Positions 1 through 12,631 are shown, counted from the stretch's first letter. The stretch: DNA of 64,000 bases from Brachionus manjavacas (GCA_019054805.1 JAHQIY010000001.1:7826501-7890500); one strand, 5' to 3'. Translations and numbers: made by a program. The notes: generated by a model not told the origin, from the sequence alone.

Positions 1-362
1 AATTTTAATAAAAAAAAATCTTAAATTATATAAACTTATATATTTGCGAGGAACGAAGCAGCCGTGACGAGCTATATAGTCTCACAATGAGAGTGTATTG
101 TAAATTTAATTAAAATAAGTTTAAAATATTTTTCTGGCTGAGAATTTTAAATAAAGTCATAACATATACTATTCTAAATTTGTAAAAAAAATTGAAAATT
201 TACCAATTAAAATTTGCAAATAAAACTTTACTTTTTACTATTTTATTTCTGTCAAAAACTTAAAAAAAAAACACAGCATACAAAAATTTGTTTTAAGTCA
301 CAGTTTTAAGTCTAAGTCAGAAAAATTTAAGTCAAAGTTATGACTTAAAAATTTTTTTCATT

Positions 363-500
363 TTTTTAGTGAAGTTTAGTCGAGTCAACTAATTTTCCGA
401 TTTTAAAACTAAACTTTTTTTGGATTAAAATAAAAATCATATTTATTTTTTAGTTTTAAAATCAGAAAATTAGTTGACTTGACTAAACTTCACTAAAAAA
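363..500. repeat. Inverted-repeat (hairpin) element
   Basis: Arms at about 363-411 and 452-500 are reverse complements over roughly 49 bases with about two mismatches; both carry the core GTGAAGTTTAGTC. A weaker outer set of arms rich in AAGTC extends the symmetry to about 282-560. This looks like a palindromic MITE or a foldback remnant. The outer arms resemble the AAGTC-rich ends of the hAT MITE at 51937-52752, so the two may be related. No target duplication could be fixed. The rest of 1-943 holds no gene that I can support. Confidence 0.6.
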
Positions 501-943
501 AAAAATTTAAGTCATTGACTTGACTTGACTAAAGACTTGTGACTTAAAAACAAGTCTGTATTAAACACCAACAACACCACTCATAAACTCAAATAAACGC
601 CCCGCTAAGAATAAAACAAAGAACCGTTGATAATGATGATGACGAACTTTAATTATAAACAAAGTATTTTTTATAAACACGATTATACTAGATTTTTTCA
701 AATATTTATTTTAATCATAATTTCAATATTAATTTTAAACTAAATCAAATTTTTTGAAAAAAAAGTCCAACGTTTCGTTACTCGGATATTAAGCTTTGCT
801 TACCCATATTTTTTACTTTTAACCCTTTTTTTCTGTCAGTGAAGCCAAGCAGCATTTTTCAAAATAGTAGAGATACTATAATTAAAAATAATAAAAGCAA
901 CGATAACTAAATGATTATTAAAAAAGTAAGTTTGATTAGAATT

Positions 944-2434
944 TTATTGTTTAAAAAATTTTGAATAAAATTCAAAATATTGTTTATCAAAAACTATATC
1001 AGTAGGAGTAAAAACTTTTTTAGTTAAAAATTGACAAAATGGTCTAAAATGGGTGGTAAAACCTTTATTAAAAAGCACAGTTTTTTTTTCTAAATTTTTA
1101 AGATTGAATTTGTTTGAATTAAACCGATAAACCTTTTCGGCAAAGTGTGATTTAAAACTGAAAACAAGGTCGGTCCTATAAACACTTTTTCCATTTTTAT
1201 CTGTTTTTACCATAAGAAAACTTCCAAAACTAGAATTGAATTTGCATGGTTTAATTTTTGTTTGATATATTTTACATATGTAATAAGCATAATTTTTTTG
1301 GTATTGAGATGAAATTTTGAACCTGATTTTTAAATTTTCTTGCCAGATTTGAAAAATCTTAGAGGAATTACCAATTTTGTTTAGATGAGAACAAAAGTCT
1401 TCTATTGTTGAGGATGATAAAGTTGTCAATTGTCTAAAATATAAATTAGACTTTTTATTCCAGTCAAATCCTTGAATGTATTTGCTGATATCGTAGTCTC
1501 GAATTTTTTTTTTAATCGCCAGTTTCATAGAAAAATTTTTGGATCTTGGAAAAAAAATCTCATCGGTGTCGATAACCATGACATATTTGTATTTGTCCAT
1601 GTTTTCCAAATAGCATTCATTTATTAATAATAAATTTATTAGATCCATTTTTCTGTAAAATTCCCAAAAACCTGGATTTTTATAAAAGAAATCGATGTTC
1701 GATAGCTCATTAATCTCTTTACTTTTAAATAAATTTGGAATACAATTTACGCTTTTAAGAGTGATTGATTCCTTCATCCCTTCAAAGTCGCCTGGAAATT
1801 TGTATCCTTGAATATCGTCTACGCCAAATAGTCTGTTCATTCTAATCCAATCGCGATATTCACCAAATTTTTGGGAATTATTGAACAAAAGCTTGGTACA
1901 TATTAAAATGTTCTTTTTTTCTTTTCTGTCATTTCTGAGAAGCTTGTTTCGCAAAATCAAAACAGTAACTGTGTCACCGTTTTCTATTTTCAATAAATAT
2001 CTAGCGTTTATGTCAAATGCTTGATTTTGGTCAAGCCAAATAAAAATTTTGCTCAACATGTAGGTTCCATCTAAAAGGTCTCTCTTAAAGCGTATAATCT
2101 TATTCGAATTTATTTTAAAACTGCTATTGATATTTTTTTCATGATGTATCGAGTATTCGAACTGTGGTTTTTCTATTGTTGGATGAAGAAATGACACAAC
2201 AATCAGAGATGCATCGATAAAAATGAATGTACTTTGTTTTCGAAAAAAATACATGTCTCTCAAAACCAACCAGTCACCATTTAAAAAGCAGTATTTGTTT
2301 ATTAGCTTTTTTTCATTTTCCTGCATGAAATATTTATATTTATATGGTATACGAAGCCAATCTTTTATTATGCCAAGAAGAACTTGCATAAATATCAGAA
2401 ACGATAAGGTTAGAAAAATTCTTTTTAAAATCAT
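944..2434 (-). CDS. Glycosyltransferase family 92 (DUF23)-like protein
   Basis: A single-exon ORF of 496 residues. The N-terminus has a short basic stretch and then a hydrophobic segment (about residues 5-25), as expected of a type II Golgi membrane anchor with a lumenal catalytic domain. Around residues 180-215 the pattern CTKLLFNN...EYRDWIRMNRLFGVDDI fits the start of the GT92 fold (C, then W, then GV). At about 288-300 the motif YVMVIDTDEIFFPR supplies the acidic D-x-D-E site of this family. GT92 enzymes of nematodes and vertebrates transfer galactose to N-glycan cores; the substrate here is unknown. There are no introns, and the start is the first Met, directly before the anchor. The neighbours are unrelated in function. 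The family call rests on motif memory only. Confidence 0.7.
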   Translation of the reverse strand: MILKRIFLTLSFLIFMQVLLGIIKDWLRIPYKYKYFMQENEKKLINKYCFLNGDWLVLRDMYFFRKQSTFIFIDASLIVVSFLHPTIEKPQFEYSIHHEKNINSSFKINSNKIIRFKRDLLDGTYMLSKIFIWLDQNQAFDINARYLLKIENGDTVTVLILRNKLLRNDRKEKKNILICTKLLFNNSQKFGEYRDWIRMNRLFGVDDIQGYKFPGDFEGMKESITLKSVNCIPNLFKSKEINELSNIDFFYKNPGFWEFYRKMDLINLLLINECYLENMDKYKYVMVIDTDEIFFPRSKNFSMKLAIKKKIRDYDISKYIQGFDWNKKSNLYFRQLTTLSSSTIEDFCSHLNKIGNSSKIFQIWQENLKIRFKISSQYQKNYAYYICKIYQTKIKPCKFNSSFGSFLMVKTDKNGKSVYRTDLVFSFKSHFAEKVYRFNSNKFNLKNLEKKTVLFNKGFTTHFRPFCQFLTKKVFTPTDIVFDKQYFEFYSKFFKQ

Positions 2435-3528
2435 GTTTTAATTTAGAATAAAGTTTTATGTCTAACTCATGTGTTTGAAATTTTTTTAAATAATTATATT
2501 CAGTTTTCTTCAAACTTACAAACTAAGCCTAATCTTTAAAGTGAGCTGAAAAAAAATTAATTCAAATTTTTTAGAAAATCAGAGTCAAATAACTTTTGAA
2601 AATTATTGAATTTTAATTATTTTTTTAAAGTTTCATTTTCTAATTTATCAGTTTAAAAATATAAATACTTAGACCAAAAAAGCATTATTCTTCTTTCATT
2701 TAATTTAAAATGATATCTTTTATTTTTGGTTTAAGATAAATTTTTTTCAAAAATTCAAAAATAAATTGATTTTGTTATTTTTTATGATAAGGAAGTTACC
2801 GTTTATCATCAAATACAAGAAAGATCGGTCATCAGAGTGTTTCTTATATTCAAAAGTTTTTTATTCCAAAAAAGTGACTCAAATAAAAGAAATCAAAACA
2901 TTTTACTTCTTTTTTAGAAAAAAGAAAATATATTTTTACATGAAATTTTTGACTCAAATACTAGCAAGTTTCTTCTATTTGTGGCTACTTCTATTTGATG
3001 AAATACGGTAACCACAAATAGAACCACAATATTTTTTCTCTAAAATTGACATTTTTTAATTTTTGTTTGAATTCGAATTAATTTTTTCTGTCATGAGATT
3101 TATTAAATTGTTCACAAACTTTTATTTTTTAAATTAAATTGTCTTCAAATTTTCAATAATATTTGTCACAAAATTATTTTTAAATTTTTTGAATTTTAAA
3201 ATTTTTGTTTGTTTTGGCTTGTTAATTTCTATAAACTCTAATCTTTGATTAATAATATGATTAATAAAAATTCTAAAAATTCTTTTGCTATTTAGTATTA
3301 TTAATTAACGTGAAAATTTCATACTTTATTAAAAATATCTTTAAAAAAAAACAAAAAAGGCTATCGGTCTAAAAAAATTAATCGCCGACAAAGTAAATAG
3401 TAAAGTTTTAATTGGATTTTAAAAATAGTTTAAAAATTTAAATGTCTCGCTTAATTAGTAAAGTTAATTTACCAAGCGTGAACTAAGCTTACTAAATAAC
3501 AAAGAAATTTTTTTATATTAATTTATTA
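2435..3528. other. Gene-free spacer
   Basis: Very AT-rich sequence between the glycosyltransferase and the 3' end of the EB/chitin-binding gene. An 81-codon open frame at 2766-3011 is low-complexity Lys/Phe/Tyr and looks like chance. A short imperfect hairpin (CTATTTGTGG / CCACAAATAG) lies near 2975-3020. I see nothing else. Confidence 0.6.
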
Positions 3529-6500
3529 TCAATGGCATAAAATTGATGAGTTGCATGATTGTTTGTCAAAATCAAACGAATAGTTTGATGGGCACAAATC
3601 CAAGTCCCTTGGTGAGCATGAGTAGTAGTAACCGCATTTTCTTGGATGAGGATATTTGGTTGATTTCGAATGCGTGTTTTTGTTAAAAACTCTACAAGCA
3701 TCTTCTGAAAAAAAATTAGCTTGTTAAATTTTTTCTTATCACAATTTTTAAGCACGCCAAATTAAAATAAATAATAGAAAACAGGTATCTTACCACAGAA
3801 AAAATTTTCCGTCTCAAAAAAAAGGTCTGTTTCTTTGCATGAGCAATATTTGCTACATCGGGCATTTTCAACACAATCCTGGTCGTCATCACATCGAGCG
3901 CCAACCAACAACCCTTAATTAAATAAAAACTAAAAATAATTAATATTATTTTAATATAATACTGCATTGTCTAGAAGGTTCATAATCTGGCAAATAAAAA
4001 GCTCTCTTTTTTGAGCTACAGCGACAAACTTTCGTATTTTGAGTCCAATTTACCATTGCACATTCACCATTTTTTAAGCAATCTTCATCAGTTTCACACG
4101 CCGAATTATATCTTCCGACTAAATAAAAAATCATGTAAAATCATTGAACAATAAGTTTTCCCAAGTCATAAAACCATAGTATTTAAAGGCTAGTTTTATC
4201 TTATAACTTTAAAAGATTATACAAAAATATTTATATTTTTTGTTATTTTTAAATTCATTCATTTCTAGAAAATCAAGCAAAAGCTCAATATTTAATTTTA
4301 TTTCAATTGGAGTTAAGTTTTAATTTCATATATTTGACAACTTAAAAAAAAATAAGTAAATCAGATAGTTAACTTAAATTACCTTGATTAAATTAGCTAA
4401 ACTACTTTTTATTACTTAATATTTGTTAAATTTTCTACGATTTTCTACCATTTATCTTTTAAAATAAAATAATATAAAAAAACGATTCTAAATTGATTTT
4501 TTTCGACAAATTTGAATAAACAATATCAATTTTGTAAATAAAATCTAAAAGATAAAATAGTTAAATTTTCTTTTTATTTCTTATTATCAATAATAACCAA
4601 AATTAATATTATTCCCGAAAATTGCAATATTTCGAGTTAAAAACTTGAATAAAAAGTCGGATCCCCTAATGAAGTTTAGCATAATGACATCAATCATTTA
4701 GGATTCCATAATAAATTTTTGAAAATCTATGATGCTGATCTTCAAATTAAGAGCCAAGAAAATTGTTAATCTAAATCATCCGAAAGAATAATGTGACATC
4801 ATTTTTTTCGAATTAAAATGAAATAGACAAAAATGTGTCAAAATCAAAAAATTTCTTCTATTTGATTCAGAAAAAGAAGATCAAAACTGTTTTTTTATTT
4901 CTTCTTACCCTTAGACACTTACAATTAACAAATTATGGCTACTTTGTTTTACCTTTATTTTTTAAAAGAATTCTATTAAAGACTTAAGTTTCGAATTTTT
5001 CAAGTTTTTCTATTTTAAAGTTATTTACATTTGATTAGTTGACAATTTTAGTCGGTAAAAATATTGATTACAACATAATAATGTCCTCTAAAATTTTAGT
5101 GCTTTGGCTCTTTTCTGTGCTCTTTTCATCTGCTTTTATTCCATTTCTAGGCTCTTCATTTATTAGTTTGTATAATATGTAACCATTTTAATTATTTGAA
5201 AATTTTACGAGAACTTTTGCACCTGTTCCGGTCTGATCATATCGTGCTTTGGGCTTGTAAAGAGAAAATGTTCTGACTGGTTCTTTTTTGCTTTTAAGTA
5301 GAATGGATAAGACTAATGCTTCATAAATGTTTATTTTTGCTGGATCTTGACTCTCAGTGCTTTTTCATGATCCATTTGCTTTTTTTCTCTTGAAGTCGCT
5401 TTCTCATTATTGCCTTTTAACCATCTAACCAAGATAATGGAAGACTCTTAAATTTAACAGATATATCTCTTAAAACTTGACTCCAAAAAATAAATTTATA
5501 ATAAATTTCTAAAGAATAAAGAAATATTTCTTGCCCATTTTTAAATTTTAATTTTTAAGCTGAAAAACATCTTAACATATTAGGGTTTTTGAATTAATTT
5601 TGAACTTTACAGCATGTTCCATCCGATCTAGGAAGATATCCATCTTTGCAAATACATTTGTTCTGATTTTTGTTGCACACCAAATCTTTCCAACATTCGG
5701 AATCATACTGACAGTAGGATTTCACTATTCCTTCTACAAAAAAATTATAATTTTTTATCTTAAAAAAGTTAATTGAATTTTTACTGCAAGTTCTATTGGA
5801 ATCAACGATATAGCCATCAATGCATTGGCAAGTACTAATATTTGAAAGTAAACTGTTATGTTTTATGCATTCCATATATTTGGAGCAGTCTCCAACTACT
5901 TTTATACAAAAATCACCTACTAGACCTTGATTTTTTACAATTGTAGTATTTTGAGAGATTGACAGTGTAGTCAGGTAATTTTTTTTGGTAGATAAAATAT
6001 GCGAAGCGTTAGATTCTAAATTATTTATTATGAAGTATTGAGATGTGGGTCCTAAAAATTAGTTGAAGAAAAAATTTAATTTTTAAAAATTTTGTCTATT
6101 TACCCAATAAAAGTAGAACGAAAATGATCAAAAACGATAAAGTTGTGAAAAATAAAAGAACAATAATGAAAAATAACAGGTACTTTTTTTGTTTACTAAG
6201 TTTTTTGTATCTTCTTATAAATCTAAGTTTTAAATCAATTAAAAAAAATAATTTAATAAAATTCAATAAGTATATTACCTGTCAATCTTGAGACCAAGTT
6301 GCGTCTTTCCACTATCAACCCAAAGGGAATTTTGGACTTGATTTGGCTCAGTAAATTCAAAAAATGAATTTGAATTGTGTCTCTCACAATTTAAATTTAT
6401 ATAATTTCTATTTTTATTTAACAAATTTGAATCAGAAATTGATTTCAATGTTTTAGCTTGAAACATGTTTTTTATTTTTTTCGAGTAATCGCTAGGAGTT

Positions 6501-6592
6501 TTACACAAGTACTTCGCCATGTTTGAATCATATTTAACTTTATTTAAATCTTTCAAAGATCCAGTTGAATATCTCCTTTTTTTGTTGATCAT
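3529..6592 (-). CDS. Type II membrane protein with EB/EGF-like repeats and C-terminal chitin-binding (CBM14) domain
   Basis: Seven exons: 6279-6592, 6104-6222, 5785-6051, 5611-5733, 3963-4118, 3794-3913, 3529-3704; 424 codons plus stop. All joins keep frame, and the last four introns are phase 1, typical of shuffled extracellular modules. Order: basic cytoplasmic N-terminus (about 125 residues), one hydrophobic helix (YLLFFIIVLLFFTTLSFLII), a stalk, then Cys-rich modules (CIKVVGDCSKYMEC, YCQYDSECWKDLVC, ACETDEDCLKNGEC, RCDDDQDCVENARC) of the EB/EGF type. It ends in a peritrophin-A pattern with C-YPHPRKCGYYYSC-CP-FDFDKQSC-C spacing. No signal peptide precedes the helix, so N-inside topology is inferred. 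The likely role is a cell-surface or cuticle-facing protein binding chitin. The exon join across the 1.5-kb intron 4 is the least certain step. Confidence 0.78.
5190..5360 (-). pseudogene. Possible LINE reverse-transcriptase relic in intron 4
   Basis: On the minus strand an open stretch reads IYEALVLSILLKSKKEP, which resembles the 'vYkslVlsiLLYG' thumb motif of LINE reverse transcriptases, followed by a stop. The flanks have stops in all frames. It sits inside the large intron 4 (4119-5610) of the EB/chitin-binding gene; the rest of that intron shows nothing I can name. Confidence 0.25.
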
Positions 6593-7204
6593 AGTGATTT
6601 TAAAGTTTTCGATTGAATTAATTTTTTTGTTTAATTGAAAGTTTTGTAAACCTTTTTTAAATAAATAAAAAAAAATTAAAATTGAACATTTTCCTAATCT
6701 TCCAAATTTATATAAGTGTTAGGTGGCGAAGCGGTGGGTTTAACTTGCAATTACTAAAGTCACATTTTTTTGAAAAAATTTTGAAAAAAAAGCTTCAAAA
6801 ACACAATCACATAATAAAAGAATTTTTTTAAGTAATTTATTAGAAATCTAGCAATTTTGTTATTTAAAAAAATTTAGTTATCCAAAAATTTTAACTTGGA
6901 ATCTTAAAAGATTAGCTTAATGTGTAATAGACTAAATTTTCAATGTTATCAGATTTTATTAGGGTTTTAATTTACTAAAAAATACAACATATATTCAGTT
7001 TAAAAAAAAATAATTTAGTAATCTACAAACTAGTTGTACTAGTAGTATTAAAAAAAGACTACGATTTTATCAGGTTAAGCTTCTTCGAAGCTATGGCAGT
7101 AAATTGAACTGTTTCTTAGGTTTCTAAATTAGTTAGTTAATTAAAGTAATAAATTAGATGTCTAAATTATATTAATTTGGAATTTTGAAATTTTTAATAA
7201 ATAT
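6593..7204. other. Gene-free spacer
   Basis: AT-rich spacer between two minus-strand genes. It should hold the promoter of the EB/chitin-binding gene, but no motif stands out. No coding potential seen. Confidence 0.5.
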
Positions 7205-8151
7205 TTAAATTTGAAATTTTTTACCAGATTCAATTTTTTGGGAATTTTTTATTTTTCTTCCATTTGTATTGATTCCTTTTGAAACTTTTCTCATCTTTTT
7301 AATTGATAGATTATTTTTTTCACCAAAACTGTTTGCTATATGAGAGTCATTTTGTAAAAATATAAAATTTAATTTGGCGTCTTCTTCTTCCAATTTACTA
7401 TTCGATTCATTTTCACAATTTTTTTTCAAAACTGAACTTCTTAATTTAACTCAAATTTTTTGTAACTTAAAAACAAGTACTAAATTTACCTTTCTTGATT
7501 AAATTCAGTAATCTCAGCCGAAGACAATTCAAAAATATCGTTTTCGTTAATCAGAGATTCTTCTAAAAATGAACTATCATCGTTCAGTTCTTTTAAATTT
7601 TTACAATACGCTTTTTTATTCATTTTTTGTTTAATAAAAAAAAGCTTTTTTCGAGTTTCTTTTCTTCCCATTTTAATAAATTGGTTCACTTTCATCCGGC
7701 TTTTTGAGTTCAAATTCTTAATCCGCTTGAAAATTTTTTTGCATCCATATTTTTTTTTATTAAAAATTTTCATTTTGATATATCTTTGAATTTTTTTTCT
7801 TGATTTATGCTTCTTGGGAACTAAATTTTTGGAATTTTTGTATTCAGATAGAAGTAATTTTTTGCTATACGGAGACTGGAACTTTTCTCTTCGTGCAAGT
7901 CGTAGCCTTTCAAATTTTCGGTTCATTTGCTTATCAAACTGCTTCATTGATAAAAATTGAAATTTTCTCTTGAATGCTGTGTCAATTGATCTAGTGGAGT
8001 TTGCATTTCGCGCTGAGTCACTGACTTTTTTCCTGGAATGATTGCAAACCCAAATATCTGGCTCGAAAGCTGGCGGAATTTTGAGCTTTACACTTGTCCT
8101 AGTTTTCGAATTCATTTGGAAAAATGATTTTAAGAGCAGAAATTTTTTCAA
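7205..8151 (-). CDS. Lysine/arginine-rich protein of unknown function
   Basis: Two exons, 7490-8151 and 7205-7439. The donor reads AG|GTAAAT and the acceptor TTAAG|A, and the join restores one frame of 298 codons (phase 2 intron of 50 bases). A second Met about 12 codons in (MNSKTRTSVK) could be the true start. The protein is extremely basic: many KK/KR pairs, a stretch around residues 100-170 of almost continuous Lys/Arg, then an acidic serine-rich patch (LNDDSSFLEESLINENDIFELSS) near the end of exon 1. It has no signal peptide and no membrane segment. This composition suits a nucleic-acid-binding or nucleolar protein, but I recognise no family. Coding status rests on length in this AT-rich setting and on the clean splice join. 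Confidence 0.55.
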
Positions 8152-8388
8152 AAAAAAAATAATCCTAGTTCAGGATCCGTTATCTTGTTTAATTAGTATT
8201 TTAATTTAGCATTCAATTCAAAACAGATAAAAAATTAATCTTTTATTTTATTTCTGAACAAAGTAAATATCTATAGCTACAGGGTTTTTAATTAATTAAA
8301 TGGCCATCATTTGTACAATTTTGCTAATCGAAAAATTTCAACACAAAAACAAGGATTTACATTTAAAAACACAATGTTGGATTTAGTT

Positions 8389-9248
8389 TTAGTAATTTGC
8401 CTGATAACCCATATCCGAGTTGAAGTTGTTGTTAAATGGAGCTTGCCGATATGGTTCAGTCGGAATTTGCTCTTGGTTCGGATCCTCGTATCCATTGTCG
8501 AAAATATCCGAAACTCCTTGCCGGTACCGCAAAAAGTTAAGCAAACCAATCATGCTCTAAAATAATATTTTCTGGTTAAATCTCATTTTCTTAATTAGTT
8601 CAATTTTTACCCAAGTAATAATAGAAAAAAATGTAAAAGCCAGTGATAGTCTTATCAAATATGCATCTGACTTGGCCTCAAGTTCCGCGCTAGTCTTTCG
8701 CCATTCATTTGCATTATAACAAAAAATAAGGAACCATACAACAGACCATAAAACTGTTTTAAAAATTTAAAGGTTTAAATTTAAAAAAATTGAATTACTT
8801 AAATTAAACTCTTAATTAATAATTTAAATTTTAATTAGCTTACAGGAAAATATCATGTCGGCCACCACCACTCTTTTGCGTATTTTAATACTGCTTAGAT
8901 TTTCGAACCGGGCATCGAGTATCAAAAATACAATACAGCTCAGAAATCCTATTACTCCGACCAGAATTCCATAACCGCACGCTGTTCCATCGTTATTCAT
9001 AGCACAAGTGCCTTGCTTGTAAGACGCTTCTGTAGCAATGCTTGAAAACACAATCAACGAAAAAAGCTACATATTAAGATGGATTAAAATTTTCTTCTCG
9101 GGAAAAATTAAATTTTAAAATTTACCAGATTTATTATCCTTAGAACGACTTGGGGTTTTTTTATGAACCCTGCCGGATCGAACGGAGCTCCAGCCATTCC
9201 TGCACCATAAGCTGCATCGTTTTTCGTCATACTAGTACTTTTGATCAT
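8389..9248 (-). CDS. SYNGR: Synaptogyrin
   Basis: Four exons: 9126-9248, 8844-9066, 8611-8753, 8389-8556; 218 residues, close to the family's usual 190-235. The N-terminus AYGAGMAGAPFDPAGF is the synaptogyrin signature. It is followed by four hydrophobic segments of a MARVEL domain, with GTCAMNNDGTACGYG in the first lumenal loop, LDARFENLSSIKIRKRVVVAD before helix 3, and a polar C-terminal tail (about 55 residues) rich in Asn, Gln and Tyr. Synaptogyrins are tetraspan proteins of synaptic and other small vesicles. Intron phases join cleanly (0, 1, 0). The start is ambiguous: in-frame Met codons occur at 9230 and 9248 and upstream near 9284; the 9230 Met gives the most typical N-terminus. Confidence 0.93.
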
Positions 9249-12200
9249 TGATTCAAAGAATTCTATTATTGATGCTATGTTCATTTTTGTTCCAGAATTT
9301 ATTTATCTTAAAAAATCTTTTGAAAATAACTGTCATTGTATGATAATAATTAAGTTTTGTTGTAGTAAAATTAGCAGTTTTATTAATAGGTTTTTGTTAC
9401 TTTTTGTATATTTGAGTTTTTGTAAAAATTAAAAAAATTAATCCAGTAACGATAAGGTAATTTTTCAATAAAATTTATAATTTTTGTTTTTAAATCTAAT
9501 TTTTTCTGCTATTTTTTTCCAATTTTTTACGAAAATTTGCTATAAATTATAAAAATTTACTTTAAATTAAAATAAAAAAAGTAAAATTAATTTTCGATTA
9601 CAAACTAAAATAAATCGATTATTTTTGAAAAATTAGCTTAAAAAATCCTTTTTTGGACTCTTAAACTTTTGCCATTTTAAACGAAAATTTTTGCCAAAAA
9701 ATGCTAAATCAAAATTGTCAATTTAGCTTTGTATTTTAAATAAACTAGACATAATTAAGATTTAGAAACAAATTTTTATCAATTCTCTAGGTGTATGGTA
9801 TGATTTACAGTATTAAAGAAGTAAAATTTAGTCAGTCATTATTAAAACTAAGAAATTATTTTTTTTTAAAAGATATTGAAATCTTTTTTATATTTTTCGA
9901 TTCAATTGACATGTATTACTATTTATGCTTTTCACCGAAAAATATGCTAAATTGATCACCATTTGATGAAAAGAATCATGAATTTTTGCTAAAAGTTTTA
10001 AGGATACAATATCTTGATATAGTTTGCGCATTCAGCTTCAGACGTAAAGAAAAAAGTCAAGCTTAAAGTACTCTTATATTATAAAATAAAAATTTTGAAC
10101 TTTTTTCAATTTAATTATTGATTATTTTGTATATTTGATAAATGAATTAGTTTTAAAAATTTAAAAAAAAATATTAATTTATTAATAATAAAATTTTGAA
10201 TTAAAAAAATAATCAAAATCGTATTACTTAATAATTTTTGATTCCTAATAAGCTTAGATTTATAAAATCTTGTCTCTTTTCAATTAATCTAATTAATTAA
10301 GAGTAAAATTATTCTTTTTTATGCGGAATATAATTTTTAAATATTTTAATTTAAAGATTCACTTTCTCTGTGAATTATCGATAAGTATCTTAATACAGAA
10401 ACAATATGTTCTTTAATTTTTCCTTCAGAAAAAAGATTAAATCCATGTTCCTTCATTATATAAAACTAATTATACTTAAATTATCGACATTCTTTGAAAC
10501 AATTAAAATCGCTTATTTTATAAATTTAAAATTAATTTATTTTATACAGGGTAAAAAAAGGGCCACAAAAAAGAAACAAAAATATTTTTAAAACTTTTAT
10601 TAGTTAAGATTGATAGAGCTTTGTTACTTTTTTTTCTAAAAAGCAATAAATTTTGAAGAATTAATTAAAAATATATCTAAGCTAAACTTTATTTTAAATC
10701 TCACCACATTGACTTATTCTCCTAATTTAGTCATTTAACTTATATTTTGATAGCAAAAATGTCAATTTCTGTCAACTAATGCCACTAGCAAAATTGAAAT
10801 TAAAGTTGAATATTTATTTTGCTAAAAATATAAAAAAATAAAATTAGAATTTTAAACATTAAATTAGATTTTATTTGTTTCTTAAATAAATTAAAACTAG
10901 ATCTACAGTAGAGATAGAAATAAAGAATGAACCCAAATAAGAAAATTAGCTTAATAGTCACCTAATTCAAAGGTACACTAGCAGAAAAAATAATTAGAAA
11001 TTAATATGAAACAAAAATTAACTAGAAATCAAGCTTTGTTTTAGTTAGAAACTTGAAGCTTGGTTTCATAAATAATATTTTTTAACACATAATCGATCAG
11101 ATACTTTGATGAACAAACAAGACTCTTTTTTAATAAATGATTTGAGTATAGCTAAATTTTTATGCTAAAATTCAGTGATGTCTTGCAAACTGTGTAAATA
11201 TGTGGGACATTTATTAAGCCAAAACAGATTTGATCAAGGATCACAACAAAATAATTAAACTCAAATTATAATGACTAGAAAATTTATTTTTCAATTAATA
11301 AATTAAGCCTCTATTACTTCGTTTTGCTTTTGCTTAATGCTTTTCTTCAAATTCTACTTCGTAACAGTTCTGACATAAATGCAAAAATTAATTTATTGGA
11401 GAAAAAATCGATATTTTTTTACGATGTGTTGACAATCTTATTTCATATTCGCTTTTTTAGTGATCTTGTTCAAATTAAATGTGAATACTGAAGCCTTAAA
11501 TGGATAAAGTGTTCTTACTAAAATCCATTTAATATTTATCATTAAAAAAATTATTCAAGAAAAGACTTTGCATGACATGACTAGCAAATGATAAATTATA
11601 TACATTGAAATTTTAACTTCAAGCATTTTTTTTTATTAATGGTAATATTTAAAAGGATAAAAGTTTTTTGAAGATCAATTTTTAAAAAAAAATTTTGAAT
11701 TTTTCTAAACCTTATGAGAATAGTTAAGTTTGTGACCAGAAACTGAAAGAATTCAAGTAAATTTTAAGGATCTTTAATTTTGAGACTTCTTTTTAAAAAT
11801 GAGCATATAGCTTCAGAGAGTTACTAAACCAAAAAGCTTGGAAAGAATTTGTGACTGCTTAGAAAAATGGCATGATTATGTCCCATCAAATTGGTATTAG
11901 CATTTTTATTATGGAAATTTTACCAGTAATTGATACAAGTATAATCTTTTCTTTTATTCAGTGTCTTCCAGTTAGAAATAGATATTTTATTTTGATCTAG
12001 GCTTCCAGATTTTTATAAATTCAATGTAATCTCTTTTTTATTTAATTATTTATAAACTGCAGTAAGTGATTTTAATTTCAGTTAAGATTTTGGAATTGTG
12101 TTTTGATCAAAAGAAAATTTTTGACGCTAAAAAATTCAGTAATAATTGAAAAAATAAAAAAAAAATAAAAATAAAAGTCTTACAATTTTTTTAAAAAAAG

Positions 12201-12631
12201 AAAAAAATTTGAAAAAAAAATTCATATTTACCTAAAGATACATCTAAAGCATATATAATTAAAAAAAAAAATTTAAATTTTATGTTTTCAAAAAATAGGA
12301 AAGAAAGACTTACTCAATTCCACATTGCCGAAATATTTTAGATAATTTAAAAATTCACTTATACTTCTGAACTTGAATTTTTTAATTTTTCTTAGATTTA
12401 AAAGTAAGTGCTATCAATTTAACTAATTTCGAATATTTTCTTTTTAATAAAGTCGCTTAAAAAAAGGAAATAAAAAAAATGAAGTTTCAGCTTTTAAAAA
12501 GAAAAATTCTGACAAGCTTTAAATAAGACAAATTAATTGACGGTAAAAGTACATACTTAAGTTAAGTCCAGTTAAAAACTTTTCATAAATCAAGTATCGA
12601 AATAATAATTTTTTTTAATCTAGGAAAAAAA
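9249..12631. other. Gene-free region between divergent genes
   Basis: About 3.4 kb of AT-rich DNA between the start of synaptogyrin (-) and CYB561D2 (+). Both promoters should lie here. No ORF has protein-like composition; those at 9241-9432 and 10406-10591 are low-complexity. A possible acceptor (TTTTAATCTAG) at 12612-12622 lies just before the CYB561D2 start and could close a 5'-UTR intron. No transposon end was recognised. Confidence 0.55.

Noticed and set aside
3716..3967. 83-codon frame starting MQYYIKIILIIF, which looks like a signal peptide
   Set aside because: It reads through an intron and takes exon 6 of the EB/chitin-binding gene in the wrong frame; the correct frame gives a clean EB module with matching splice phases.
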